From positions 1 to 61,619 of the forward strand of contig JADFJC010000008.1 of the NCBI GenBank assembly GCA_022566315.1: a stretch of 61,619 nt of DNA. Reading direction: 5' to 3'. The notes under the pieces were generated by a model. The model was given only the letters and a program-made list of their open reading frames with translations, had not been told where the DNA came from and ran no database searches. The stretch comes from Planctomycetota bacterium. GTDB taxonomy: Bacteria; Planctomycetota; Phycisphaerae; Sedimentisphaerales; Anaerobacaceae. Below are positions 42,029 to 50,889 of this stretch, piece by piece; within the stretch, counting starts at the first letter, position 1, and every line of letters starts with the position of its first letter. A program made the translations under genes and the position numbers.

Positions 42029-42892
42029 TTAGATTATCGCTGTTTTGTGCCTGTGGCTGTGGCATTCGATGTTCACCGCCACCGGAAGCGATGCGATATG
42101 ACACGCAGCCGTCTCGATAAGAACAGCCAAAGCGGTTGTATCGCCGCCAAGTCCCTGCGGGCCTAAGCCGAGCGCATTGATTCTCGAAAGCAGCTCCACT
42201 TCAAGCTCAGCGTAAAATTCATCACTGTTTTTCCTGTCCAGATTCCGGCACAGTGCCTTCTTGCTCAGCAGACAGCTTAGTTCAAAATCGCCCCCAATCC
42301 CTATCCCAACGACAAACGGTGGACAGGCATCGGCACCGGCAGAGCCGACGACATCAACAATCCAATCAATTATTTCTTTTTTCTCTGCCGTGGGCCTGAA
42401 CATCCTGAATTGGCTCTTATTCTCACACCCGCCGCCTTTGGTCATAACGGTCAGTTTTAACTTCTCGCCCGGCACAATTTGTTGATGAATTATAGCAGGA
42501 GTATTTGAGCCGGTATTCCTGCGTTTATTTAAAGGGTCGGCTACAACGCTTTTTCGCAGATAACCTTTCTGGAAGCCTGCTGCGACACCTGCGTTGATTG
42601 CATCGAACAAAGTCGCCTGGGTATCATCGGTAGGGGAGTTGACCGCCACTTCGGAACCCTGCTCCACAAAGACCACCGCAAGTCCCGTATCCTGGCATAA
42701 AGGTATCTTTTCGTCTGCTGCTATGCGGGCATTATCGATGAGCTGTTCCAGTATTTTTACAGCCCCCGGATTGGATTCTTTCCGTGCCGCTTCTTCAAGA
42801 GCAGCTAAAACATCCTCAGGCAGCTCATAGCCGGCCGATATACAAAGTGATTCGACCGTCTCAGCGATTTCTTCAAATTCGATATATCGCAT
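42029..42892 (-). CDS. Class I fumarate hydratase, alpha subunit (FumA/TtdA N-terminal type)
   Basis: Iron-sulfur hydratase converting fumarate and malate (or tartrate in relatives). Cluster-ligand regions are IPLCQDTG, GGGCENKSQFRMF and ADACPPFVVGIGIGG; the C-terminus has GLGPQGLGGDTTALAV and a CHSHRHK tail. The 287-residue length matches the alpha subunit of the two-part enzyme. The beta subunit is usually the next gene, but the downstream space holds only the convergent pseudopilins, so beta is elsewhere or absent. Confidence 0.9.
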   Translation of the reverse strand: MRYIEFEEIAETVESLCISAGYELPEDVLAALEEAARKESNPGAVKILEQLIDNARIAADEKIPLCQDTGLAVVFVEQGSEVAVNSPTDDTQATLFDAINAGVAAGFQKGYLRKSVVADPLNKRRNTGSNTPAIIHQQIVPGEKLKLTVMTKGGGCENKSQFRMFRPTAEKKEIIDWIVDVVGSAGADACPPFVVGIGIGGDFELSCLLSKKALCRNLDRKNSDEFYAELEVELLSRINALGLGPQGLGGDTTALAVLIETAACHIASLPVAVNIECHSHRHKTAII

Positions 42893-42899
42893 TGGAAGT

Positions 42900-42980
42900 T
42901 TGAAGTGCCTAAAGTTAGGAGTGTCTAAAGTGAGCTAAAGTTGGAAAATAATCCACAACTTTAGGCACTTTAGTTCACTT
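42900..42980. repeat. Family E intercistronic hairpin repeat, copy 2
   Basis: AAGTGCCTAAAGTTAGG and AGTGTCTAAAGTGAGCTAAA face inverted ACTTTAGGCACTTTAGTTCA. It lies between two minus-strand genes, and its edge supplies the stop codon of the propeller gene, as the copy at 4334-4436 does for yidC. Confidence 0.75.
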
Positions 42981-45438
42981 ATATGTTGACTTCAAAAGTT
43001 TTATACGTTGTATTGCCGACGGCATCGCTGACTTTAATTGTCAGTACGTGGTCGCCTTTGGGCAAATCTTCTTCTACATCTATTTTGATGGTGAAATTCT
43101 CATCCGTAGTATCGTAAACCAAATCGTCCGGCACAGTACTTAGCCAGTCGGCGTTGCTGTCGATTGTATATTCCAGTTTCCCAATCGCACTGAGCTCGTC
43201 CTGAACCTCAATCTCGAAAACCCTGTACTGTCCATTGTTTTTGAGGGTCGATGTCGTTATGTTCTTAACAACCGGCCCGGTGTTATCAACTACCACCGGG
43301 TCGCTTATCCTGCTGCCGGTCAATTTCGTTGAAGTGGTGTTGCTTCTCTCGTCGCTTGCGGTTATTCTGACCTCATATCGACCGTCTTCAACGGTCTTTG
43401 CGTCCCACTCAAAGCTGGCGGCATCAAGCTCATCTTTCAGCTCAATCCAGTTTGTTCTATCGAGTTTCCGGAAATCTATTTTGTAAATCAGCTTATCACT
43501 GTTGTCGTCTTTGGTCTTGTAGCTGATTTTTAAAAATCCCTTCTTGCTGGACGTTGAAACTCGAGCAACAGTTACTGATTTGACCTTCGGCGCCAGATTC
43601 GGCACAGTGCTGGCAACGGCAATCTCCCTTATAAGCGGGCTTTTATCACCGTCTTCGCTTTGCAGCACAAGTTTATACTGACAGAACCGCCCTAAAGGAC
43701 AGTTAAGCTGTATCGGCTCGGCGACTTCCACCAGCTCAGTCCATTCTGAAAAAGTCGGGTCGTTTATATCCTTGACGTTTCCGCTGCGGCAAGCCACCAG
43801 AACTGTGCATCCTCGCGGAATATCTGCTTCGAGCTGCAGCTTACCCCACTTTGCCGGCTGACCGGCGTCGATAAGGTCAGAAGTATAAGTTCCCTCCGAA
43901 GCGAAGCCGGAGCCTAACTTTATCAACTTCGCAGGATTTGCTGTTCCGAGATACACATCATCACCGGCCACGGCTATCGCTGTTACTTGTGACGCCTGCT
44001 CATCCTCATATATAACTGCTTCCTGCTCGGCGACCGGGTCGATGCTGAAAAGCTGTGCGCTGTTTCCGGTTCCGACAAGCAGCTTCCCATCCTCTTCTGC
44101 CAGGCAGAAGAAGACAACAGCCTCGCTGAATATATCGTTCACGAAACCGTCTTTAGTCACCTTGTATATTTGACTGGCTTTGCCTGGTTTTGCTGGTTTG
44201 CTGACCGATGACGACCCCTTGCCCGATTTACTATCGCCTGCCTTTTTTGTATTTGCAATTGTAAGTTTACGTCCGCCATCGTTCTTGCTGGAGCTTTTGC
44301 CTTTTTCCGTTTTGGTCTCAGGCCGACCGGTGGAAGGCTGCTTGGCGGCAAATTGCGTTTGGGCCTGAACAATCTTAGCAGATGTCGCCGCTGCATATAG
44401 ACCACGGAGTGTATCCGGAGTATCTTCCGGCCCCATAAATAATAGGGCGGTAATCTCCGGCTGGTCGCTGTCATATAAAACCGTAGCTTTTTTGGTGCGC
44501 GGGTTTATCTTATATACAAGTCCTCGGCTGTCACTTCCCGCATAGATATAGCCGTCCTGCCCGCTCGCAAGTGAAAGTATGTTTTTGTCGGGACTATCGT
44601 AAACAAGCTCGGCTTTTTTGCCGAGTGAATTGAGTCTGTAAATCTTGCCTTTGGGCCCGGTGCCCAAATAAATATTACCGCTATAATCAATAGTTATCGC
44701 GAAGATATATTTAGCGTCGTTCGGCTCATAAATCGTTTCCATCTTGCCGCCTTCGAACCGGCATAGTCTGCTTTTTTCGCCGCTTATACCTGCCAACAGC
44801 CTGCCGGACATATCGGTTGCCATAGCGAAAATATGCTCGTTTGACAGATGCTCCTCAGTATCGTCGATTTTGCTGTCGGGCTCATTTGCATCCTTTGTTT
44901 TTTTCTCGGCTCGGCTCTTGTCTTCTTCTGTCTTGTCTTCTTTTGTCTTGTCTTCTTTTGTCTCGTCTTCTTTTGTCTCGTCTTCTTTTGTCTCGTCTTC
45001 TTTTGTCTCGTCTTCTTTTGTCTCGTCTTCTTTTGTCTCGTCTTCTTTTGTCTTGTCTTCTTTTGTCTTGTCTTCTTTTGTCTTGTCTTCTTCTAATGGA
45101 TAAATCTTTGTCAGTTTGTTAAGGCTGTATTTATAGATACCACCGTTAGGGCTTGTGCCGAAATAGACCGTTCCGCCACTCACAACGACACTGTTTATCG
45201 ACCAAACGTCTCCAAGGTCTTCGAATTCCTCTTCCTCGACCAGCGTCTCGGCTGCCCGCCCGAGCTGAATAGTCCCTCGCGAGCTAATCACGAGCCCTTC
45301 GGCCTGCCCCTTTAATAAATCCGAACTGCTGGTATGACGTGTAATCTTACTGCTGACCGCCAAACAAGTTGAACTCAGAACCATACAGAGCAAAGCCGTA
45401 AAGGTTAATCTGCAATTAACGTGGAATTTATCTCTCAT
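42979..45438 (-). CDS. Exported beta-propeller protein with acidic KED minisatellite
   Basis: 819 residues. Signal peptide (LTFTALLCMVLSSTCLAVSS), a propeller of repeats such as FAITIDYSGNIYLGTGPKGK and LSLASGQDGYIYAGSDSRG, a Lys/Ser linker, and C-terminal Ig-like segments (KTVEDGRYEVRITASDE, GDHVLTIKVSDAVGNTTY). A 12-unit pentapeptide run (KEDKT/KEDET) at about residues 115-175 is encoded by a 15-bp tandem repeat. Function unknown; probably a periplasmic or outer-surface protein. Follows the S55 peptidase gene by 77 bases on the same strand. Confidence 0.8.
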   Translation of the reverse strand: MRDKFHVNCRLTFTALLCMVLSSTCLAVSSKITRHTSSSDLLKGQAEGLVISSRGTIQLGRAAETLVEEEEFEDLGDVWSINSVVVSGGTVYFGTSPNGGIYKYSLNKLTKIYPLEEDKTKEDKTKEDKTKEDETKEDETKEDETKEDETKEDETKEDETKEDKTKEDKTEEDKSRAEKKTKDANEPDSKIDDTEEHLSNEHIFAMATDMSGRLLAGISGEKSRLCRFEGGKMETIYEPNDAKYIFAITIDYSGNIYLGTGPKGKIYRLNSLGKKAELVYDSPDKNILSLASGQDGYIYAGSDSRGLVYKINPRTKKATVLYDSDQPEITALLFMGPEDTPDTLRGLYAAATSAKIVQAQTQFAAKQPSTGRPETKTEKGKSSSKNDGGRKLTIANTKKAGDSKSGKGSSSVSKPAKPGKASQIYKVTKDGFVNDIFSEAVVFFCLAEEDGKLLVGTGNSAQLFSIDPVAEQEAVIYEDEQASQVTAIAVAGDDVYLGTANPAKLIKLGSGFASEGTYTSDLIDAGQPAKWGKLQLEADIPRGCTVLVACRSGNVKDINDPTFSEWTELVEVAEPIQLNCPLGRFCQYKLVLQSEDGDKSPLIREIAVASTVPNLAPKVKSVTVARVSTSSKKGFLKISYKTKDDNSDKLIYKIDFRKLDRTNWIELKDELDAASFEWDAKTVEDGRYEVRITASDERSNTTSTKLTGSRISDPVVVDNTGPVVKNITTSTLKNNGQYRVFEIEVQDELSAIGKLEYTIDSNADWLSTVPDDLVYDTTDENFTIKIDVEEDLPKGDHVLTIKVSDAVGNTTYKTFEVNI
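44917..45094 (-). repeat. 15-bp coding minisatellite (about 12 units)
   Basis: Unit TCGTCTTCTTTTGTC on the plus strand (GACAAAAGAAGACGA on the coding strand). Outer units carry AAG (KEDKT) and the six central ones GAG (KEDET), a pattern expected from unit duplication. The unit length keeps the frame whatever the copy number. Confidence 0.92.
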
Positions 45439-45471
45439 AGCAATACCTCAAATTAACAAAGTGGAAGATTG

Positions 45472-45515
45472 TCCCGTACCAATTGAGCTTAGGCTCACGT
45501 CTAATTGGTGCGGGA
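45472..45515. repeat. Branched hairpin directly after the S55 gene stop
   Basis: TCCCGTACCAATT (45472-45484) pairs with AATTGGTGCGGGA (45503-45515) and encloses a smaller TGAGC/GCTCA hairpin. It abuts the TAA of the upstream gene (minus strand). The T-tract follows only on the plus strand, so for the genes here it is more likely an RNA-stabilising intercistronic hairpin than a terminator. Confidence 0.6.
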
Positions 45516-47435
45516 TTATTTTTCTACTGTTATTTTCATAACCTTTTTGTCGATGACCACTGTGCCGATTTCTAAGCTTTGCTCAATCCAATGTTGATAT
45601 GGCTGGATTTTCAGCGTCCTTTTTGCGTTCTGCAGGACCAAAACCTTGGTTCCAGGCAGGTCGGGCAGCTCAGCCTGCTCGAGGGTAATACCCCCGGCCG
45701 GCAAAGATAAAATAAAATACAACTTATCTCTACCAACCCCCAAAGAGTAATTAAGCGCCTCAATCAAACCCGGCACACTTTTCGCAATAAATTTATAAGG
45801 GACAGCTTTCAGAAGAAACCGCTCGTAATCCGGCGAGCCGCACACCGTCAGATCATATCTTCCGGGTACCAAATCTTCGGGTATTTTCAGGGTACACTGG
45901 TATTTTTTCTTTCCCGCCAGAACAGATTCCACAATAACTCCAATCTCGATATTCTCACCGGCCTTGAGCTTTGAATCAGACAAATCCAACGACCATATAT
46001 GTGAGACAATGCTCTTCGGCACGATGCGAATATCATAATCGATTGATTCTATACCAACTTCTTCATACGGATTATTCATTAGCAGTGCAACCGACCCGAT
46101 ACTTTCTATTATTAACTCAATCAGACCACGATCGGTGGAGACGTTTTCAAAGCTAATTGATTCGGCACCCTCTAAACTAATATCTACTTTGTATTCGATC
46201 ATATGGTCCGGTGGAAAATTGCCGAGCTGAAAAGCCGCCCCGGATACGGCAGACTGAATCAACATCGGCGTAAGCAGCCGATTATTAGCAACTCGGCAGT
46301 TGTAAACACGTTTCTCGGTGTCGTTGTAACGGTCTATTCGTATCGTCAGTGGTATCGTTTTGGCTTTTGCGCCGATCCGTCCGAAGACCGCCATCGACTC
46401 ATCTATCGTCAAAGCACCAACTGTTTCTACCATACTGGCCAACTTAAAAGAACGATATATGCTTGATACTACCGTGTGTACTTTCCCTGTGGCCATCGGC
46501 AAGTCTGTCGGGCCGTAACCGAGATAGCTGTGCCCGAAGCCATAAACCTTATCGCCCCTGACTTCGGTTACCGTTCCGGAAACGGCCAGATTTATATCAC
46601 CACTTACCAACGGCACGATAAGACAGGCCCCGGGGACTAATTGCACCTTTTCAGCCGATACATCGGTGTTGCTTCCGCTTCCGCCGCCCGCGACAACCAT
46701 CATTCCGAAGGGCTTAAACAGTTCATCCAGTTGCTCACGAGCCTCACTTGTCAGGCCGGATGTAATCAAAAGGCACGGCAGCGGGCTGACGCCGCTCAGA
46801 TTGCGGCTTCTTTTTTTCAACTCGTTTCTAAATTGCCTGACAACCTCGGTCAAATCAATAGGTTTGGAAAAATCGAATACTAACCATCCCTGCCCTGAAC
46901 TTTGCCCGGAGCTTGGGACTTGCCCTCCGAGGCCTACCTTGAGCATTCCCTCGATTGGCGTTACCCCGTAAAGCGGGTCCTTAGAGAAAGTCCATGCGTA
47001 AGCCAGCGCCCCAGCTAATCTGCCGTCGATATAGACCGGCGAGCCGCTGCACCCAGCTACAGGACCTGTGTGGATAAAACGTTCATCGATACCCCTAACC
47101 AAAATCACATCCAAACCAGGGTCAAAATCGCGCACCACATCCACAACTTCCAGACCGAACTTCTCGATCCCGGCAACCCCATACTCCGTCAGACAATAAG
47201 CCTCCATCCCCGGCTTAATTTCATCAAGGCTGATATATTTCGCCGGGTCCCAGATGCCTTCTAATACGTTTGCCTGGGCCGCTTTGGTTTCGCTTTGCAA
47301 AACTGCTGTTGAAAAGATTACCGAAAAATATAAAGTGAAAAATAAAAGCCTTCTGCCTTTGCCGTAACCTGTGCCCCAGGTAGGCATCCGGTGGACTGCC
47401 TTCTGTCTTCTGTTTTCTGTTTTTATTCCGAACAT
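45516..47435 (-). CDS. SpoIVB-type (S55) peptidase domain protein
   Basis: 639 residues. The S55 core is FIHTGPVAGCSGSPVYIDGR, with the likely catalytic Ser at residue 130, then LAGALAYAWTF. A second region has YGFGHSYLGYGPTDLPMATG, also typical of S55 relatives. AAAGGG 5 bases before ATG 47435 fixes the start. A family D repeat is translated in the n-region of the signal peptide (IKTENRRQKA), followed by the hydrophobic LLFFTLYFSVIFSTAVL. Probably exported; spore-type function is not implied. Substrate unknown. Confidence 0.82.
   Translation of the reverse strand: MFGIKTENRRQKAVHRMPTWGTGYGKGRRLLFFTLYFSVIFSTAVLQSETKAAQANVLEGIWDPAKYISLDEIKPGMEAYCLTEYGVAGIEKFGLEVVDVVRDFDPGLDVILVRGIDERFIHTGPVAGCSGSPVYIDGRLAGALAYAWTFSKDPLYGVTPIEGMLKVGLGGQVPSSGQSSGQGWLVFDFSKPIDLTEVVRQFRNELKKRSRNLSGVSPLPCLLITSGLTSEAREQLDELFKPFGMMVVAGGGSGSNTDVSAEKVQLVPGACLIVPLVSGDINLAVSGTVTEVRGDKVYGFGHSYLGYGPTDLPMATGKVHTVVSSIYRSFKLASMVETVGALTIDESMAVFGRIGAKAKTIPLTIRIDRYNDTEKRVYNCRVANNRLLTPMLIQSAVSGAAFQLGNFPPDHMIEYKVDISLEGAESISFENVSTDRGLIELIIESIGSVALLMNNPYEEVGIESIDYDIRIVPKSIVSHIWSLDLSDSKLKAGENIEIGVIVESVLAGKKKYQCTLKIPEDLVPGRYDLTVCGSPDYERFLLKAVPYKFIAKSVPGLIEALNYSLGVGRDKLYFILSLPAGGITLEQAELPDLPGTKVLVLQNAKRTLKIQPYQHWIEQSLEIGTVVIDKKVMKITVEK
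47396..47424. repeat. Family D repeat in frame in the signal-peptide region
   Basis: TTCTGTCTTCTGTTTTCTG words, equal to those at 51600-51672, lie within codons 4-13 of the S55 gene. Confidence 0.65.
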
Positions 47436-47487
47436 CTATACCCTTTCGACGAATTATCAGCTAAAATTTAACCGATTAACAAACCTA

Positions 47488-47516
47488 TTGCAAGATAAAA
47501 GAGATTTTGCTATAAT
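47488..47516 (+). promoter_or_regulatory. Promoter of the anchored TPR gene
   Basis: TTGCAA (47488-47493), 17-base spacer, perfect TATAAT (47511-47516), about 90 bases before ATG 47607. Confidence 0.6.
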
Positions 47517-47606
47517 TTCGACTTGTGTTCACAATTTAGGACAGGTATATTTAGAATTGAGTTCTGCAGGATTTATAGCCTATCCGAATAAAAAACGAGG
47601 AATGAA

Positions 47607-48542
47607 ATGAAATCTGAGCATCGGCACGAACTAAAAACCAACGAATTGGCCGAATGGCTGGGCAACTTGCCGCAATGGTCGAAGGAAAATCTCACAACTA
47701 TTATCATCATTTCAGCAGTGATTGTTGCGGCCGTAGCCATTTACGTCCGGTACAGCTACAGCAAAAGCGCAGCAGCCCAGGAACAGCTCGAATTTACTAA
47801 CCTGCTTAACCAGTTATCGGCCAGCAAAGTGCAAGTCCTTAATGCCCAGGCCCAGGGAGGAGACCTTTCGTTTATGCTCCTTCAGCCTGCCAGCAGTCTT
47901 GGGAACTTCGCCCAAAACACAAATAACGGCCGGATGGCTGCTTTGGCACTTATTAAACAGGCCGAAGCCCTGCGAACGGAGTTGCATTACCGGCCAGGGA
48001 CTGTAAGTGAGCAGGATTTAACAGCGCAGATAAATCAGGCAAAGGCTGCTTACACCGAAGCAATCCAAACCCGCCTGAAGGGGACATCTAATCCGTCTTT
48101 AACGGCTGCGGCTGAATTCGGCCTGGGACTCTGTGAGGAAGAACTTGGTAACTTTGAAAAGGCACAGCAGATATATCAGATTATCGCCGCAAATCCTGAT
48201 TTCGAAGGTACTGTAGCTAACGTTGCGGCAAAGCACCGCCTTGAGACAATGGCGGATTATAAGCAAAAAGTGATTTTCAAACCTGCACCTGCACCTCCGG
48301 TTGCTACAAAGCCGAGAATCCAAATAAGACCAGTTGACGCCAATCTACCCTCTACTTCTTCGCTTTTGCCAAACCAAACGATAGGGGCTGCTACAAAGCC
48401 GAAAATTCAGATAAAACCAGTTGACGCCAATCTGCCTGCTGAGGCTAACCTGCCAGTCGATGTAAATCAGTCATCCCAGACGCCGAAAGTCCTACCTGAA
48501 ACTAAGACTGAGGTTCCCGAACCAAATGTGTCCGTCAAATAA
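47607..48542 (+). CDS. Membrane-anchored TPR protein (YfgM-like)
   Basis: 311 residues: a short cytosolic N-terminus, one membrane helix (TTIIIISAVIVAAVAIYV), then TPR-like helices (AAAEFGLGLCEEELGNFEKA, QQIYQIIAANPDFEGTVANV) and a Pro-rich tail with two copies of an IQI(R/K)PVDANLP motif. YfgM-type proteins help periplasmic chaperones; here that is inferred from architecture only. GAGGAA precedes the start. Overlaps the next gene by 17 bases. Confidence 0.75.
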   Translation: MKSEHRHELKTNELAEWLGNLPQWSKENLTTIIIISAVIVAAVAIYVRYSYSKSAAAQEQLEFTNLLNQLSASKVQVLNAQAQGGDLSFMLLQPASSLGNFAQNTNNGRMAALALIKQAEALRTELHYRPGTVSEQDLTAQINQAKAAYTEAIQTRLKGTSNPSLTAAAEFGLGLCEEELGNFEKAQQIYQIIAANPDFEGTVANVAAKHRLETMADYKQKVIFKPAPAPPVATKPRIQIRPVDANLPSTSSLLPNQTIGAATKPKIQIKPVDANLPAEANLPVDVNQSSQTPKVLPETKTEVPEPNVSVK

Positions 48543-49542
48543 TTCACAAAGTGAATTATCTCAGAGGTCGGATACCGAAAATGGGCCGTTGACTCTGCAT
48601 GTCGGCAACGCCATTAAAGAGCGCAGAGTCGATAAGTATCTCCATAACCGTTTTAGTAACCTAAGCCGACGTTTCATACAGGACGCAATCAAGGCAGGCT
48701 TCATCAAGGTGAACGGCAAAATCGCCAAACCAAGCTTCAAACTGAGTCCGGGCGACAAAATCGATTTGACACTGCCCGAACCACCCAGCAAAGAGATTCT
48801 GCCCGAGGATATTCCGCTGAATATCGTTTATGAAGACTCCTGCTTAATCATCCTGAATAAACAGCCCGGCATGATTGTGCACCCGGCCCGTGGCAATACA
48901 CACGGCACTTTGGTAAACGCCCTTGTATTTTATTCGGATAAGCTGTCGAGCGGCCTCGGTGAATTTCGGCCCGGCATCGTACATCGGCTCGACAAAAACA
49001 CGACCGGCGTTATGGTCGTTGCAAAAGACGATACCACCCAGTGGAAAATTGCCAAGCAATTCGAACACCGTCAGGTCAACAAGAACTATCTGGCCATCGT
49101 CCACGGCACGCCTGAGCTGACAGCCGACCGCATAAAAGCGCCATTAGGCATCCATCCAAGGGCCAGGGAAAAATACGCAATCAGGCCGGATATTGGAAAA
49201 GAAGCAATTACTTTTTACGAGGTCCTCGAATCTTTCCGCGGCTTTTCTCTGCTGAAGCTCAAACCCAAGACCGGCCGGACCCACCAGATACGGGTCCATC
49301 TGTTATACATAAAGCACCCAATCGTCGCCGATGATATGTACGGCGGCAGATTGGTTTATCCCTGGCAGTTAGCCGATGCCGAACCTGCCGTGCAAGAGCC
49401 GGTAATAAGCCGGGTCGCCCTCCACGCCCACACGCTCGAATTCAAACATCCGGCAACCGACGAGATGGTAAAATTCGAAGCCCCCTTACCCGAAGATATG
49501 CAGAACATGCTTGATATGCTAAGAAAACACCGAAAAACCTGA
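48526..49542 (+). CDS. RluD-family pseudouridine synthase
   Basis: Converts uridine to pseudouridine in rRNA or tRNA. The N-terminal S4 RNA-binding domain (RVDKYLHNRF ... AIKAGFIKVNGKIA) is followed by the catalytic domain with GIVHRLDKNTTGVMVVAK (catalytic Asp in HRLDK), KNYLAIVHGTP and KPKTGRTHQIRVHL. The 338-residue length fits RluD/RluC. The target position cannot be told from sequence. Its start overlaps the end of the TPR gene, so translation is coupled. Confidence 0.93.
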   Translation: MCPSNNSQSELSQRSDTENGPLTLHVGNAIKERRVDKYLHNRFSNLSRRFIQDAIKAGFIKVNGKIAKPSFKLSPGDKIDLTLPEPPSKEILPEDIPLNIVYEDSCLIILNKQPGMIVHPARGNTHGTLVNALVFYSDKLSSGLGEFRPGIVHRLDKNTTGVMVVAKDDTTQWKIAKQFEHRQVNKNYLAIVHGTPELTADRIKAPLGIHPRAREKYAIRPDIGKEAITFYEVLESFRGFSLLKLKPKTGRTHQIRVHLLYIKHPIVADDMYGGRLVYPWQLADAEPAVQEPVISRVALHAHTLEFKHPATDEMVKFEAPLPEDMQNMLDMLRKHRKT

Positions 49543-49549
49543 TGGCTAC

Positions 49550-49605
49550 TTTTGTCATTCCCGCAAAGCATGACCTTGCGAAAGCGGCTGGCGGAAATCC
49601 ACCTT
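49550..49605. repeat. GTCATTCCCGC-type palindromic repeat
   Basis: TTTGTCATTCCCGCAAAGC then CTTGCGAAAGCGG and GGCGGAAATCCACC, related to 2628-2752. It follows the RluD-type gene and faces the XRE gene. Confidence 0.55.
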
Positions 49606-49666
49606 ATCATGTTTACTCCTGTGGCGGTTTAGCTAAATCTGCATTGGAGCCAGCCACCATTTATTA

Positions 49667-49996
49667 TTATGCACCAGAGGATAATACTTTTTCCGGAACA
49701 AGTCGAACCTCGACCCTACAATGTAACGCACTTGCGATGCGGCGGAGCATGTTAAAGCTGTGGCCATTATAATCTGCATCTTCCAACCGGCTGATAACAG
49801 ACTGTGTAGTTCCAACTAATTTAGCCAACTGTGCCTGGCTCAAACCTGCTTGCGTCCGAAGGTCATAAATCTGGCCTGCGATCTTCAATTTCTCTCGTTC
49901 CTCTTCCAGAGAAGCAAGCCGCTTTGGATCATCCTTAATAAAGATTTTGTGCAGTATTTTTACGGCATCAGTTGTAGTTTTATTTTTCTTAGTCAT
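49667..49996 (-). CDS. XRE-family HTH protein (HigA-like antitoxin type)
   Basis: 109 residues. The HTH is LRTQAGLSQAQLAKLVGTTQ then SVISRLEDADYNG, with RRIASALHCRVEVRLVP after it, typical of HigA-like antitoxins. I start at ATG 49996 (MTKKNKTTTD). The frame continues to 50074 with YRKYAILYGNGKDAENG, but no HigB/RelE toxin gene is recognisable upstream, so it may be an orphan. Sits next to the broken HEPN/MNT pair. Confidence 0.75.
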   Translation of the reverse strand: MTKKNKTTTDAVKILHKIFIKDDPKRLASLEEEREKLKIAGQIYDLRTQAGLSQAQLAKLVGTTQSVISRLEDADYNGHSFNMLRRIASALHCRVEVRLVPEKVLSSGA

Positions 49997-50102
49997 AATT
50001 GATATATAACAATATCCGTTTTCGGCATCTTTGCCGTTCCCATAAAGTATCGCATATTTGCGATAATAGTTCAAGCAAAATCTGGGAATTCTGGTTCTTT
50101 AT

Positions 50103-50516
50103 TTACTCCTGTGGCAGTTTTTCCAGGTCTGGCAACGATTTCAGTACGAATTCATAGATGCTGCGGGCAGTTTCCGCCGCCTTTTCAGCTTTTATCTTGG
50201 TGATTTCAAATATCGCTGCCGGGTAACGAGTTTCAACAGCATATTCTGACAGGGCCGCACCGGTTTCTATGAATTGCTCCATTTCCGGTAAAATTTTCAT
50301 GCACAGCTTGACAAGAAATTCTATATCGTGCGTCTTTTCCACGTGATACTCGTTGTACGCAAGAAAGGCTTTGAGAGACTTTTACGCAGCTTGTTGGCAG
50401 TGAAAAGCTGCCGCCCAATATACCGGTTCAGCGTCCTTCATGGTCAGCCCAGCCAGCCTTAGGTCATCATCAGCCAGCCTGAGCCATTCTTTTACCAGTT
50501 CTTCCTTCGGACTCAT
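50103..50516 (-). pseudogene. HEPN-domain toxin gene broken by one TAA codon
   Basis: From ATG 50516 the minus strand reads MSPKEELVKEWLRLADDDLR, then WAAAFHCQQAA, a TAA at 50382-50384, then in the same frame KSLKAFLAYNEYHVEKTHDI and on to LPDLEKLPQE. HEPN proteins normally have QQAAEK here, so one G-to-T change in a Glu codon explains the stop. The rest of the 138-codon frame is intact. It overlaps the end of the MNT gene by 47 bases, the usual MNT-HEPN order. An apparent 79-codon frame from 50342 is only the 3' part. Confidence 0.85.
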
Positions 50517-50829
50517 AAAGAAGCTTCCCTTTTCGCACAACCGTGTAGATAAGCGTGCACTTGACGTTTTCCCATTTCTCTATTTCCGAGTGGGTACACA
50601 CTACCAGATCCATTGGAATGATTAAGTCTCTCATATTAGCCCTGCCTTTCAAGGCTAAGTCGTGACGCGATTGATTAGTATCTGGAACGACTATCAGCAA
50701 ATCGACATCGCTGTCGTCGTCAGGGTTGCCCGCAGCGTGTGAGCCAAAAAGATAAATCCTCTCCGGGTGTATTGACTCGGCTAATCGCTTGGTAATTTCA
50801 TCGAGTAATTCTGTAGAAATCTCTTTCAT
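50470..50829 (-). CDS. MNT-domain nucleotidyltransferase (antitoxin of the HEPN pair)
   Basis: 119 residues. IYLFGSHAAGNPDDDSDVDL is the GS-x(10)-D-x-D nucleotidyltransferase motif. In type VII systems, MNT antitoxins inactivate the HEPN RNase by adding AMP. ATG 50829 has AGAGG 7 bases upstream; the frame itself opens at GTG 50835. It is intact although its HEPN partner carries a stop codon. Confidence 0.85.
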   Translation of the reverse strand: MKEISTELLDEITKRLAESIHPERIYLFGSHAAGNPDDDSDVDLLIVVPDTNQSRHDLALKGRANMRDLIIPMDLVVCTHSEIEKWENVKCTLIYTVVRKGKLLYESEGRTGKRMAQAG

Positions 50830-50889
50830 AAACACACGCCTCTTACTGAATTCTTTTCCGATCGAAATCGAGAATTTTTGTAATCGGCC

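Noticed and set aside
44841-45122. Leu/Ser-rich frames opposite the KED minisatellite
   Set aside because: Mirror translation of the 15-bp repeat on the wrong strand.
50103-50342. 79-residue stand-alone gene
   Set aside because: It is the 3' part of the HEPN frame after the TAA; no ribosome site at its Met.
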